From Lucinisca nassula (lineage: Eukaryota > Mollusca > Bivalvia > Lucinida > Lucinidae): 64,000 nucleotides of DNA. The translations under genes were made by a program, and so were the position numbers. Shown one piece after another: positions 10,469 through 21,147 of the stretch. The DNA lies in the NCBI GenBank assembly GCA_963580285.1, contig CAUZLF010000751.1:52436-116435 (forward strand). The letters run 5' to 3'. Positions within the stretch are counted from its first letter, which is position 1. Every line of letters starts with the position of its first letter. The notes under the pieces were generated by a model that saw only the letters and a list, made by a program, of their open reading frames with translations, did not search any database and was not told the origin of the DNA.

Positions 10469-10682
10469 TTAACTCTTATCATGTTGTTCACGACAACCCC
10501 TATTTTTTGGAAACAGTGTAGATCCAGATCAGATGGCTTCCGAAGAAGCCATCTGATCAGGATTAACACTGTTTGACATTCAATTTATGAATTTGTAGGA
10601 ATAAATTAAATCAAGTTATCTGATTGGTTCAAAGTCAGAAATGGGTGTGGCTAATCTGAATATTCAGCAAGAGAAGGGTTAA
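10469..10682. mobile_element. MITE H copy 1 (TTAA flanks)
   Basis: A 206-bp body is bounded by TTAA at 10469-10472 and 10679-10682. The imperfect TIRs are CTCTTATCATG and CCCTTCTCTTG. It carries an internal palindrome GATGGCTTC(C)GAAGAAGCCATC. The body is the same length as the copy at 48109-48322. TTAA duplication and YCCTT-type ends fit piggyBac-type mobilisation. No ORF. Confidence 0.75.
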
Positions 10683-11615
10683 TATCTGACTCCAGTCCTA
10701 CAAATACATTTTCATTGTCTCATCCCATTGAGGCTCCATATGTAATTTGGTTTCAATCAGCCTAGCAATGATAAAAATACCGGAACTGAGCCATCCAGGA
10801 CAAAGGTCAGAAATGGCCTTGACCTTTGGAATTGATAAATTTCCATTCGGCGGATTGCAATATTCTGATACCACAGTCTACAATGAAACAGGTCAAGGTC
10901 AACTGAAGGTCACCATTTGAACAATCTTGGAAGAGCCTGAGTTCCCAATGTTGCATACCAAGTTTCCAGGTCATCGGCTATTTTGTACCCGAGAAGAAGA
11001 TTTCCATAATGCTTTAACAGATACAGGCATGGCAGCCATCTTGGTCATGTGACTCCAATCCCACGAATAACTTTTCATTGCCACATCCCATAAAGGCTCA
11101 TCATGTAATTTGGTTTCAATAAGCCCAGCAGTTTTAGAGAAGAAGATAAAATACTGAATCTGAGCCATCCAGGACAAGGGTAATTGACCTTTAGAATTGA
11201 TGCACTTCCATTCAGCTGATTGCAAATATCAGATCTGATGCCACAGGCCAGAAAAGAATCAGAAAAATCAACTGTTTTGCCTTTTTCATAAATATGTCTA
11301 AGTGTCACCAAATTTGACCTTGTTGTGAAACAGGTCAAGGTCAAACAAAGGTCATTATTTGAATGGATTTGGTACAGCCTACGTCCCTAATGTTGTATGC
11401 AAAGTCTGAATGTCATTGGCCTCAGAAGAAGATTATTATATATGGGCATGACGGCCATCTTGGCCATGTGACTCTAATCTCACCATAACATTTTCATTGG
11501 CTCATCCCATAGAGGCTCCACATGTAATTTGGATTCAATCAACCCAGCAGTTTTAGTGAAGAAGATAAAAATACTGAATTAGAGCCATCCAGGACAAAGG
11601 TCAGTAAATGACCTT

Positions 11616-11865
11616 AGTATATACTAATTTATTTTAGTTCGATTGCGATGAAAGCTTCAAGCTTATTGGATCGCTCTCGAACACTCATTCCGGATGTTTT
11701 CACGCGCGCGAGAGAGAGGCAGGGGCTTTACACCACTGCTACCCATTTACACCTGGGTGGAGTGTCATTACGTGCCTTGCCCAAGGACACACCTCGTTAC
11801 CGGTGGCCGGTTCGAACGCACAACCTCTCGATCATAAGTCGAACCACTGCGCTATCGAGGCTGGC
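11616..11865 (-). mobile_element. tRNA-derived SINE J, complete, 11-bp target duplication
   Basis: On the minus strand the head reads CTCGATAGCGCAGTGGTTCG (A box TAGCGCAGTGG), with B box GTGCGTTCGAACC. The body contains CCTTGGGCAAGGCACG and CACCCAGGTGTAAATGGGTA, a module seen in SINEs of many marine invertebrates. TAAATGACCTT at 11605-11615 repeats at 11866-11876. It is inserted within the degenerate array. The plus ORF at 11648-11872 is incidental. Confidence 0.85.
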
Positions 11866-11947
11866 TAAATGACCTTGACCTTTGGAATTGCTAATCTTTC
11901 ATCCAGCTGATTGCAAATACCAAATATCATGTCACGCTGATTGCAAA

Positions 11948-12251
11948 TGTTTGAATTGAGGTTTAACGTCCCCGTTTAACGTCCATGTTAACACAGTATA
12001 GTTCATTTTGGAGACGTTGCTTACAATTTTGTGGGACTTTTACCCGACATTGAGATGAAATGACATCTCAAGCCCTGTCACCCAATGAAACTAAAAGGGT
12101 TTAAGCATGGGCGGTCCGACTCGCACCACTTTGCCTGGGCATGCTTAAATCCTCTAAGCAGTTTACCAGTACTCGTGTGCGGGTCGGTTTCAGCTCTGCG
12201 TGGAAGCATCTTGCAGCCCATCTATTTCTATAAGCCCCGATTGGCGGGGAC
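11948..12251 (-). mobile_element. SINE-like family B copy with internal tail duplication
   Basis: Tail at left with a duplicated GTTTAACGTCC block (11961-11990), then the standard core and the head hairpin at about 12234-12251. It is inserted in the K2 array. The short plus ORF across it is an artefact. Confidence 0.8.
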
Positions 12252-12618
12252 CACAAATATCATATCACAGGCTACAATACAATCAGAGCCAAGGTCAACC
12301 AAAGGTTATCATTTGAACAAACTTGGTAGGGCCTGAGTCCCCGATGCTGCAAACAAAGTTTCAAGGTCATCGGCCATTAGGTTCTGAGAAGAAGATTTTG
12401 ATTGTTTCTGCTTTTTTTTTTTCTTTTTTTTTGCGTTTCTTTTTTTTTATTATTTTTTTTTGTATGCGTTTTTTTTTTTTTTTTTTTTTTTTTTGCCAAA
12501 TATCGGCATGGCAACCATGTTGGCCATGTGACCCAGTCCTTATGAACAAATTGCCGTTCCGCCTTCCCATAGGGGCTCCAGATGTAATATGGTTTCAATT
12601 GGCCAAGTAGTTTCAGAG

Positions 12619-12916
12619 GCTGGCCCCCGCCTATCGGGGCCTAGAGAAATAGATTGGGCTGCATGATGCTTCCGCGCAGAGCTGAAACCGACCGCACATG
12701 AGTACTGGTAAACCGCTTAGAAGGTCTAAGCCTGCCCAGGCAAAGTGGTGTGAGTCGGATCGTTCATGTATATAAGCCCTATTAGTTTCACTGGGCGGCA
12801 GTGACTGAGATGTCATTTCATCTCATTGTCGGGTAAAAGTCCCACAAAATTGGAAGCAAAGTCTCCAAAATGACCTAAATAGTGTTGACGGGGACGTTAA
12901 ACCTCAAATCAAACAA
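12619..12916 (+). mobile_element. SINE-like family B copy, 10-bp target duplication
   Basis: The head CCCCCGCCTATCGGGGC starts the element, and the tail GACGGGGACGTTAAACCTC ends in CAAACAA. AGTTTCAGAG at 12609-12618 repeats at 12917-12926, giving exact boundaries of 298 bp. The duplication length supports LINE-type target-primed insertion. Confidence 0.85.
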
Positions 12917-13037
12917 AGTTTCAGAGATGTAGTTTGAAAATGTTGACGCAGACGACGACGGACGACGGACCACTGCCAATACTATAAGCTCCCCCGAAGC
13001 CTTCGGCCCTGGTGAGCTACTAAAGGCGCGTACTTTC

Positions 13038-13345
13038 TTTCGTCGGTCACATTACCGCAGGTGTACGTACATTACATACACTCCAGGTTTGCAGGATGAA
13101 AACCTACACAGTAATCATGTAATTACGGTAGGGATCTTTAACCTGCACTGGGGATGGCTCTCCCTGCACAGGGGTCCTCCAGTTAACGTCCCGATCCGAA
13201 GAACGGTGCACTTTATGACATTCATCCTGCAAATGATGCCAATGGAGCGTGTTCGGACTCCGAAATTTTATGGCGCTGCCGGGGATCGAACCCGGGACCT
13301 CTAGTATCTAAGGCAAGTGTATTAACCACTCAGTTATCACCCTCC
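13038..13345 (-). mobile_element. tRNA-derived SINE, family G, full-length
   Basis: On the minus strand the head is GTGATAACTGAGTGGTTAAT with B box CCCGGGTTCGATCCCCGG. The body follows with CATTGGCATCATTTGCAGG, GGATCGGGACGTTAACTGGA, GGTTAAAGATCCCTACCGTA and ACCTGGAGTGTATGT. Other copies lie at 29907-30226, 38683-38892, 43183-43312 and 47285-47528. The head keeps both Pol III promoter boxes. The plus ORF at 13089-13304 is an artefact of the SINE. Confidence 0.85.
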
Positions 13346-13492
13346 TATTAGTGTCGTACTGTCAGAGCGTGATATCTATAGAATCTTGACTGGTATTATG
13401 TGTTGGGTTTTGTAAACATTGTAGACACAGCTCAGACGCCTGCTTACAGTATAGGAATTTAAGCCGTTCAGCAGCATTTTTATAACAATCGA
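13346..13492. other. Unassigned spacer
   Basis: No ORF, repeat or signal is recognised between the SINE and the long palindrome. Confidence 0.3.
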
Positions 13493-13905
13493 CACACCAG
13501 TGCCACAGATACTTGGGGGTCAGTAGAGCTTTCTTGCGGTTAGTAGAGCGGATGGTCCAAAACTGATCTCTTGGATTTTTCTTTCTTTTTTTTTTTTTCT
13601 TCGTTATTTTTGCATTTTAGCATACTTGAACAACATCTTAGTCCATACAAATTGTTGTGCTACGTCTAGAAAGTCGTTTAAAAATAATGATATTTTATGG
13701 ATAGGATCCTATCCATAAAATACCATTATTTTCAAACGATTTTCTAGACGTGTCACAACTATTTATGTATGGATTAAGGTGTTGTTCAAGCATGCTTAAA
13801 TGCAAAAAAATAAAGAAAAAAAATCCAAGAGATCAGATTTGGACTATCCGCTCTATTACCCGCAAGAAAGCTCTACTGACCCCAAGTATCTGTGACCAGT
13901 GCTGG
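13493..13905. repeat. Near-perfect palindrome, about 200-bp arms, almost no loop
   Basis: The centre is GGATAGGATCCTATCC at 13699-13714, symmetric about 13706/13707. Moving outward, paired blocks include AAAATAATGATATTTTATGG, GTCTAGAAA.TCGTTT, ATGGATTAAGGTGTTGTTCA, the T-rich/A-rich runs, GATCTCTTGGATTTTT, GCGGATAGTCCAAA-type and CTTGCGGG.TAGTAGAGC, ending at CACAGATACTTGGGGTCAGT. Mismatches and a ~15-base length difference separate the arms. No coding. Such arms could form a cruciform, or a long hairpin RNA if transcribed. Confidence 0.9.
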
Positions 13906-14255
13906 CAGTGCTTTGTTTTTACGGCGTAGCCGTTATGGTTTTGCTTTTGTCCTACATTTTTCGTTACTCCATTGGTCAATAAAACCACATGTCCAAGGAG
14001 ATGACCATTTCATTGGTCAATGATTTGCATAAATAAATCTACTCAAAAAATACGACAGTTTACCGAAGTTTTAACCTAGGAGATGTTTCATTTTTTATGT
14101 GAGACATGAGTGAAAATATATACAGTTTCGGCTTGCTCACCGTCTTGTCCTTTGATGACCATACGTCATATGTATAATTGTGATTCTAGTGAATTCTGTA
14201 ACTGCTGCGGTGAATAGCTATTTTGACCTTATTTCACGTGGTTGGTCTATATAGC
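13906..14255. other. Unassigned spacer
   Basis: No recognisable gene or repeat. ACGGCGTAGCCGT at about 13921 is a short palindrome. Confidence 0.3.
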
Positions 14256-14261
14256 GAAAGG

Positions 14262-14310
14262 AACCATTTCGCGAAAGGAAGGTTCCTTTCGCGAAAGGAA
14301 GAATCTTCTG
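14262..14310. repeat. Short palindromic direct repeats
   Basis: TTTCGCGAAAGGAA occurs repeatedly in direct and inverted order, giving a hairpin with a GG loop. Small local structure of unknown role. Confidence 0.6.
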
Positions 14311-14318
14311 CGAAAGGA

Positions 14319-14459
14319 ATTGTTTGTTTGATTTGAGGTTTAACGTCCCCATCAACACTGTGTAGGTCATTTTGGAGACGTTGCTTCCAAGTTTGTGGGA
14401 CTTTTACCCGATATTGAGATGAAAGACACATCAAGCCCTGTTGCCCAATGAAACCAATA
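14319..14459 (-). mobile_element. SINE-like family B tail fragment
   Basis: It contains only the 3' part on the minus strand: tail TTTGATTTGAGGTTTAACGT, ATTTTGGAGACGTTGCTTCC and GGGACTTTTACCCGA, stopping at CCCAATGAAACCAATA. Head and promoter-proximal part are missing (5' truncated, as expected of target-primed insertion). Confidence 0.75.
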
Positions 14460-15014
14460 AAGAGATATAGCATGACAAAAACATGTAATAATCGCATTAC
14501 AAATTGACAGATGTTTAATTTACAATATATGCTAAATAAAAGTTTCAGTGTATCATTTGTCTTCAGCATACTTTATGTCCTCCATTTTAACACAAAATGG
14601 ACATTTTCGAATATCATTAATGTTATATAAATTCTGAAAAGGAATAAGTGTAATTTGAGTTTTAGTTAGGTGCACATAAGATCAAGTTTCCGTCCGTTTG
14701 TCTGCTCGTCCGTTTGTTCGTCCGTCTATGCGTTTACGTTCACCATAGCGGCAACCCTAAATGTTAACCCTAGAATTTGTGTTCAAAACAGTGAATGATA
14801 AAGTTTTCTTATTTGTTGTGCATATGTACTTGAGATCATATGCTCTTGAAATGAGGTCATGTTTTTAACCTTGACCTTTTACATTGACCTTAGCTCAAAC
14901 AGGTGGGACACCGCACTCTGCAAAGCTATTTTACCTCGCGTGACATCTGAATTGTTTGACTACAGTAAACCATTTCATAGCTAGACAATTGTTGCTGTCA
15001 CTATTGTAGCTCAT
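14460..15014. other. A+T-rich spacer with a possible array-element terminus
   Basis: At about 14672-14735 lie GTGCACATAAGATCAAGTTT and a (TCCGTTTGTC)-like pyrimidine segment, like the termini of array-bearing elements. CTTGACCTTTTACATTGACC follows. Otherwise unassigned; no gene. Confidence 0.35.
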
Positions 15015-16097
15015 AATGCACGACCCGCAGAAAAAAGCGACCGACTGAAGTCGGTTGATTTTTTAAGAGTGCCCTAAAATCACCGTGTCATTCTGTCAGT
15101 CTGTCTGTCCGTCCGTAACCTGTTTGTGAAAATTGGTGATAGTGACTTAACCGCTTGGAATATTTAAACATTGTTTTTGGCATACTGATAGATATCAATG
15201 AGATCTAACCAATGAACTTGCGAAATATTACATTCCATTTAGTATAGCCTCGCCGAGGCGAAAAATGTGAAAATTTTCGAACAGCTTCTCCTCGGAAACC
15301 GTTGGGCCAATTGAAGTCAAATTTCATATGGAGGCTCTATGGGATGGGGGAAACCAAAATTTGCTCATGGGGTCCAGGTCACTTGACCAAAATGGCCACC
15401 AAGCCATATATGGTCTGTCTGTCTGTCCGTCCGTAACCTGTTTGTGAAAATTTGTGAAAGTGACTTAACCGCTTGGAATATTTAAACAATTTTTGGTATA
15501 CTGATAGATATCAATGAGATCTAACCAATGAACTTGCGAAATATTACATTCCATTTAGTATAGCCTCGCCGAGGCGAAAAATGTGAAAATTTTCGAACTG
15601 CTTCTCCTCGGAAACCGCTGGGCCGATTAAGGTCAAATTTCATATGGAGCCTCTATGGGATGGGGGAAACCAAAATTTGCTCATGGGGTCCAGGTCACAT
15701 GACCAAAATGGCCGCCAAGCCATATATAGTAAAAACCCTTCAAAATAGTCTTCTCCAGAACCACTGGGCAGATTTCCACGAAACTTGATAAATAGCATCT
15801 GGGACGTAGGCCCATCATAAATTGCTAAAATGGTGACCCTGGGTTGACCTTGACCTTCTTTGTGCCTAGGTCAAACTTTGACACATATGCTTTTGTATTG
15901 GAAAAGTGACAATTCATTTTATCCTGCAAACGATTCAGAATACAGTACTAAAGTATAAGATATATTTTTGCTCCTTACGATAAGGCGCATTTATTGGGGG
16001 AACCGTTTTAGGTCCAGGTCACATGACCAAAATGGCCGCCATACCCATATATGGTAACACTCATAAAGCTAAAAGCATCCGGCGGGTCGTGCACTTT
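15015..16097. mobile_element. Array-bearing element K3 with 318-bp tandem duplication
   Basis: Ends GCACGACCCGC (15018) and GCGGGTCGTGC (about 16084) are inverted. Just inside the left end is a hairpin CCGACTGAAGTCGG, then (CTGTCTGTCCGTCCG), then two highly similar units. GTCCGTAACC occurs at 15111 and 15429, a 318-bp period. Each unit includes ACTTAACCGCTTGGAATATT, TAGCCTCGCCGAGGCGAAAA and CTATGGGATGGGGGAAACCA. The right third is single copy. No ORF. Confidence 0.7.
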
Positions 16098-16251
16098 AGC
16101 TGAAGCACTGGTTTCTAAACAACCTTCCAATTAAATCTACGCCGCATATCTTTTTTAAAGATATTTCTTGTTTCTTATTTTATGCTACAACATAAATGAC
16201 CCAGTGCATGATAAAACCTACAATACAACGTGCGACGAACGAAGACTAATT

Positions 16252-16691
16252 CCAGCAGGCAAACGTTGCTAGGGCAACGTCAAATCAACGTCGGTGCAAC
16301 GTCACGACGTAGATGTATTTTTTTTTTTTTAAGTTTAACAGACTCAACACTATTTTAGTTCATTTTTTAGCCGGCCAGTTTACCTATCCACACTTTTCCT
16401 GGGCAGGCTAATACGTAGGCGGTTAACCAGTACATTGCACATTCTTTCGCCAGAAACTGACAACTGCCCTTCTTGAATCAGCGGAAGGGAGAGAATGACC
16501 GTAGAAAAGATTTCATGATGAGTGTTGCTGATCCCGGCAGGTATCGAACCCGCGTCCTCCTGATCACACCAGTCAGACGCGCATCCAACTGCGCTACCGA
16601 AGCCGGCCCGACGTAGATGTAACGTTGCATAAACGTCATGAGGTTGTACCGACGTTGATGTGACGACACAATTACGTCAGGTGCCTGCTGG
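16252..16691. mobile_element. MITE F (CCAGCAGGCA ends), split by a SINE
   Basis: Terminal CCAGCAGGC at 16252 and TGCCTGCTGG at 16682-16691 enclose short palindromic GACGT/ACGTC motifs (CAACGTCGG, CGTCACGACGT, CCGACGTTGATGTGACG). Without the SINE and one target copy the element is about 136 bp, close to the 134-bp intact copy at 28603-28736. Ends of this type are seen in MITEs of many aquatic animals. Superfamily not determined. Confidence 0.8.
16317..16608 (-). mobile_element. tRNA-derived SINE, family A, 12-bp target duplication
   Basis: The second complete A copy. The tRNA-like head is at right (minus: GGTAGCGCAGTTGGATGCG, B box GGGTTCGATACC). The same body and tail as at 3352-3658 end in a homopolymer T on the plus strand. 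CGACGTAGATGT at 16305-16316 repeats at 16609-16620. It sits inside MITE F, so it is younger than that MITE. The minus ORF at 16478-16669 is an artefact. Confidence 0.9.
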
Positions 16692-17229
16692 GCTCAATCT
16701 GTGCATATGCACAGTCTGATCTGATCGCATGAACATACTATAGCCCTGAACTTTGCCTATTTTGCCAAGAAACGTAAGCGGCAGTGCCCTGTTGTCACTG
16801 TGGGAGGATGAACAAGGCTGGGTTCATCAGTCTTTGCTGGATGCGGCGGTTGCTCGTTTAAGTATCCAGAGAAAATTATAAAAAAAAACTGGATCATCTT
16901 TCCAAGCAAAGGTGCTCAGATTTCACGGGGACTATTTTCACTTCCACTAAAAATGAAAATGACAAAACGTACCCATACCTTCACTTCTACTAAAAATGAA
17001 AATGACAAAACGTACCCAGTTCATATAATTCACGCGACCTTTCAGAAAAACGCCCGTGTTCTGGATGGTTCCTGGTATGCTCGAGCTTTAAATAGACTAA
17101 AACGAAACTTATCTCAGTAGGCCAACACATGTAAATTGTAGGTCTATTACACAGAAGGAATTTAAAAAAAAAATACTACACTTCACAAAGCCACACTGGT
17201 TATCGTGGTACAACGAACACACGATTAGA
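16692..17229. other. Unassigned spacer with a 40-bp direct duplication
   Basis: CTAAAAATGAAAATGACAAA followed by ACGTACCCA is present at about 16947 and 16987. No gene or other repeat is recognised. Confidence 0.4.
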
Positions 17230-17370
17230 TTGGCTTGTTTGTTTGTTTGATTTGAGGTTTTACGTCCCCATCAACACTGTATAGGTCATTTTGGGACGTT
17301 CTTCCATTTTTGTGGGACTTTTACCCGACATTGAGATGAAATGACGTCTCAAACCCTGTCACCCAATTAA
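17230..17370 (-). mobile_element. SINE-like family B tail fragment
   Basis: TTTGATTTGAGGTTTTACGT through GGGACTTTTACCCGACATTG to CACCCAATTAAT. The head is missing (5' truncated). Confidence 0.75.
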
Positions 17371-17437
17371 TAAGTTCTAGACAATGGACATGACAAACAT
17401 ATTTATCTTTGTTTGAGGCTTGAGGCTAATCCAAGGC

Positions 17438-17560
17438 AAAAAAAAAAAAAAAAAAAAAAAAAAGAAGGAAACACGATGGTCTTAGTAGCGCAGTAGGTTA
17501 TCATGTCCGTTATCATCGGGGACATTTATTCCGTATTTTTTTATTTATTTATTTTTTTGT

Positions 17561-17594
<34 letters not shown>

Positions 17595-17596
17595 CG
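17438..17596. repeat. Poly-A and poly-T tracts
   Basis: A run of about 26 A at 17438-17463 and a T-rich tract at 17537-17594 flank roughly 70 bp containing TTAGTAGCGCAGTAGGTTA, which has an A-box look but no B box. Could be a decayed SINE head; low complexity otherwise. Confidence 0.5.
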
Positions 17597-18400
17597 GGAT
17601 TCGTTCGTCCGAACGTCCGTCCGTGGTCAGTTAGCGAATTAGAATCAAATTATTTGAAAGTGTCTTCTGCTTACTCAGATTGGTACTTTAAGGATTTGCA
17701 TACCTTTCCTAAAATGTTGTCTGCTTCATTTCGGTTTGGCACGTTAAGGTTACCCTTTCATTAAACGGTAATTATTCCAAAACATTTGAAAATGTCTACG
17801 TTTGGGATTTATACTTTTATGGTCTGACATCTGCTATTATTGGGATTGGCACTTATAGGATTACATATATTCAAATATATGGAAATTTTAACCTCCAAAA
17901 AATGAACATTTCCAGATTAAAAAAAAATCTGATTTTTCGAAACATAGATTGTGGTTACTCGTTAGAACCGCCTCAATGCGGCGGTTCTAACGGGTACCCA
18001 CAACCTATGTTTTGACATAGCTTAATTGTGGTCACTTGTTAGAACCGCCTCAGTGAAGCGGACCCACATATTTTTTAACAGAAATAAGAAAAAATAATTT
18101 ATTCCCCTGCAAACCCCAGTTTTACTGAGTGAATTTGAGGTTTAGGGTGTCAAAATTTTATTGGCGTGTTTACGTGAGGTTTTGCTCTAAATTGCATGAC
18201 CCGAAATTGAGGAGGACCGATGAAAGGTCGAGTTTCCGAGTGTGCACTAAATTCACTTGTGAATCCATCCGTCTGTCTGTCCGTCCATGGTCAGTTGTGT
18301 GAGAAATGCCATAAGTTCTAGAGAATGGGCTTGATCAGCATTATTTTTCTTTGTTTGAGGCTGAGCCGAGGCAATAAAATGTGACAACACGTACCCTACC
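17597..18400. repeat. Decayed array-type element containing element C fragments
   Basis: A CGTCCGTCCGTGG segment at about 17615 and a TGTCTGTCCGTCCATGG segment at about 18280 resemble termini of array-bearing elements; both are followed by TCAGTT. At 17937-18178 lies a 5'-lacking C copy with its central palindrome (17949-18003), a second degenerate palindrome (18028-18068), the AACCCCAGTTTTACT arm and TTGGCGTGTTTACGTGA. No ORF. Confidence 0.55.
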
Positions 18401-18417
18401 CGTTTTAAGCAGAACTA

Positions 18418-18757
18418 CAGTCAACCCTCTTTACACCGATAATCAATATAACAATAAAACTCTTTAAAATGACAATTTCAATGAAACGAATCCTTAACTA
18501 ATGCTAAAGTTGATACGGATTTATGGTAATATTCAAGAATATTGTAATTCTTTAATACTCAACGAAGAAATTGTTATGGATATTTGTTAGAACCGCCTCG
18601 ACGAGACGATTCTAACAAATATCCACAACATTTGTTGCTTGGAGTAATTAAGCGAGAAAGTCCTTTTTACTCCTTGTTGGAATTCTTTATTACGGCTAAA
18701 TCCTTATAACGGCACCAAATTGGGGAACAATACTGTCGTTAAAACGAGGGTCTTCTG
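18418..18757. mobile_element. pogo/Tigger-like MITE O with TA flanks and a C-type palindrome
   Basis: CAGTCAACCCTCTTT at left opposes AACGAGGGTCTTCTG at right. Each is flanked by TA (18416-18417, 18758-18759), as expected for the Tc1/mariner-pogo group. In the middle (about 18578-18627) is a palindrome on GAACCGCCTC/GAGACGATTC, the same motif as element C. About 340 bp, no transposase. Confidence 0.6.
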
Positions 18758-18810
18758 TATAGGCCCGGTAATTAGAGCAATATGGATTATGGGTGTGGTC
18801 GGTTGAAGCG

Positions 18811-19035
18811 AAGGTGTCGTGTATCTTACGTCACTATAGGGCATCCAACGGATATTGGCTTACAATTGGTCGAATTGGACAAGGACTGCTATTTTGCAGC
18901 AGGTAAGGGTAGAGGGGACTGGTTTAATTTCTTTTGTGTGTACACTTCCTTTTATTTTCCTTATCCTTCACTGTCCCACAGTTTAATCGCCTCTACTGTC
19001 TCTTCTATCTCTATTCTCCTTTCTGTGGGAGACGA
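18811..19035 (+). repeat. Dispersed repeat I
   Basis: GTATCTTACGTCA, GCATCCAACGGATATTGGCT and TACAATTGG, then a pyrimidine-rich stretch, match 23041-23235 in reverse orientation. There it abuts the head of SINE D. Function unknown; the plus ORF here lacks any known domain. Confidence 0.5.
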
Positions 19036-19214
19036 CACAAAACATAGCCATCAGAAGAGATGGCAAAATCCCCCGACCAAAAGCAAATATGGCTTCAGAA
19101 GACTGTTCACGAATAGAAAGTGCGCCGGAATTAAAAATATACTAGTAAGCCCACAGTATATTTTGTATATGTAATGTTTATTGAGGCTATCTGCACCTAA
19201 CCGCTTTTCAACAT

Positions 19215-19518
19215 CTGTTTGTTTGTTTGATTTGAGGTTTAACGTCCCCGTCAACACTGTAAAGGTCATTTTGGAGACGTTGCTTCCAATTTTGTGGGAT
19301 TTTTACCCGACATTGAGATGAAATGACATCTCAAGCCCTGTCGCCCAATGAAACCAATAGGGTTTATTAGCATGGACGGTCCGCCTCGCACCACGGTTCC
19401 TGGACAGGCTTAGATCCTCTAAGCGGTTTACCAGAACTAGTGTGCGGGCCGGATTCAGCTCTGCGTGTAAGCATCATGCAGCCCATATATTTCTTCAAGC
19501 CCCTATGGGCGGGGGCTT
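19215..19518 (-). mobile_element. SINE-like family B copy, 13-bp target duplication
   Basis: The tail TTTGATTTGAGGTTTAACGT is at left and the head GCCCCTATGGGCGGGGGC at right. CGCTTTTCAACAT at 19202-19214 repeats exactly at 19519-19531. A full-length 304-bp copy. Confidence 0.9.
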
Positions 19519-19524
19519 CGCTTT

Positions 19525-20830
19525 TCAACATAATGTAGATCCAAGATTTCAAATGAACTAGGTACGGGTATACTGAGTTGTGGTTCTTGCACATGAAATG
19601 CCTTTTCAACCTTGTATACAACTGTGGCAACTACCAGCAATATGTCTCAAAAGTATTGGAGTTATGGTGATCACAAGATTATACTGTCAGGGGAGATTAC
19701 TGAAAAACGAGGGCACTCAGGATTGTGATTCTTGTGCATGACACACCTGCTTAACATCATGTACATCTGAACAATTCAATCAATATGTCTCAAAGGGTAT
19801 TGGTGATCACAAGCTAGTCAAGCTGTTATATCGGAAGGGCAGATGACTCAAATACCACAACACCAATGGTTGTGGTTCTTGCGTGCGAGATGCCTTCTAT
19901 ACCTTGTATACAATTATGCCAAGCTTCATTAATATATCTCAAAGGGAATTGCAATAATGGCCATCACAAGGTAATATTGTCAGGGGAGATAACCATAAAA
20001 CCAGGGCACACAGAGTTGTAATTCTTGCGCATGACATACCTGCTTAACCTCATGTACATCTGTACCAAGTACCATCAATATGTTTCAAAGGGTACTTGAG
20101 ATTTTGAGTTTTATTGGAAGGGGAGATAACTGAGTTGTTGTTCTTAGGCATGGCACTCCGTCTCAACCTTGTATACAATTGCGCCATGTACCATCAATAT
20201 ATCTCAAAGGGTATTGCAGTTATGGCCATCACAAGGTTATATTGTCAGGGGAGATAATTAAAAAATACAGGTCACCCAGAGTCGTGATTCTTTCACACGA
20301 CACGCCTGCTTAACCTGATGTACAACTGTACTAAGTACCATCAATATATCTCAAAGTGTGTTGGGGATATGGCCATCACAAGGTAGTGATTCTTTTTTAT
20401 TAGAAGGGGAGATAACCCAAAAACCATGACACCCAGAGTTGTGGTACTTACGCCGTCTCAGCCTTGTGAACAATTGTGCCAGGTGCCACCAATATATCTG
20501 AAAGGCTATTGGAGTTATGATCATCACAAGGTAGTTACTCTATTTTATTGGAAGGGGAGATTACTCAAAACCATGGCAACCAATGTTGTGGTTCTTGCAT
20601 ATGACACGCCGTCAAGCCTTGTGAACAATTGTGTCAGGTATTATCAAAATGTCTCAAAGGGTATTGAAGTTATGGCCATCACAAGGTAGTCATTCTATTT
20701 TATTGGAAGGGGATATAACTCAAACACTATGGCACCCAGAGGTGTGGTTCTTGCGCATGACACGCCGTCTCAGTCTTGTGGAGAACTGTGCCAAGTACCA
20801 TCAATGGACCTCAAAGGGTACACTATCAAT
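19525..20830. repeat. Minisatellite array, about 150-bp units in alternating subtypes
   Basis: Nine units are marked by ATCAATATRTCTCAAAGGGT near 19636, 19780, 19930, 20075, 20195, 20338, 20490, 20640 and 20800. Each has AAGGGGAGATAACT and TTGTGGTTCTTGCGCATGACA-like blocks. Two subtypes exist. Type a carries CTCAACCTTGTATACAATTG; type b carries CTGCTTAACCTCATGTACAT. The order is a-b-a-b-a-b-a-a-a. ORFs here are incidental. Confidence 0.8.
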
Positions 20831-21120
20831 CTTGGTATTTTTCGGATTCGAGCACTAGATGCTGGGACCCAGCCTATGTAGCAGACGAAATTCAGAGTAC
20901 CACCCTGGGGGGCACTTGAACACCCTTGGATGATGGTTTTTTACCCCGCCCAGCCCCCAGACTAGACTTCTTGTAGCAGGGTAGACGAACTGAAAGGATC
21001 CCCGAAAGGAAATAGTTCACAAACAAATCTCATTTCAGTCAACAAGTATCATTCTGAAGGGCAGCTTTGACAATAATTGAGAGGTTGCAGACACAACATT
21101 TTTGTAAGATTCTTCATATT
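20831..21120. other. Unassigned spacer
   Basis: No gene or recognised repeat. A GGGGGGCACTTGAACACCC stretch lies near 20908. Confidence 0.3.
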
Positions 21121-21147
21121 GGAGACACCAGACAGGTTTTGTGTACA

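Larger units (their letters stand above)
9030..13022. mobile_element. Array-bearing element K2 (degenerate units of about 430-440 bp) riddled with insertions
   Basis: Recurrent landmarks are CAGGTCAAGGTCAA, GTCATCGGC..GAGAAGAAGAT, GCCATCTTGGTCATGTGACT, GGGGCTCC..ATGTAAT.TGGTTTCAAT and CATTCAGCTGATTGCAAA. They repeat at intervals of roughly 440 bp from about 10380 to 12600, with older traces from 9200. The right end carries GACGACGACGGACGACGGAC and the terminal hairpin CCGAAGCCTTCGG before GGTGAGCT at about 13018, the same terminus style as the element at 55402-58621. Insertions inside are SINE B (three), MITE H and SINE J. A T-rich run at 12410-12495 explains the lysine- and phenylalanine-rich ORFs. 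No protein product. Confidence 0.65.

Noticed and set aside
12323..12610. Phe-rich and Lys-rich ORFs on both strands
   Set aside because: Produced by T-runs at 12410-12495 in a decayed array; no conserved protein.
18782..19174. 130-codon plus ORF as a gene
   Set aside because: Overlaps dispersed repeat I, has no domain, and the reverse copy at 23041-23235 is not open in the same frame.
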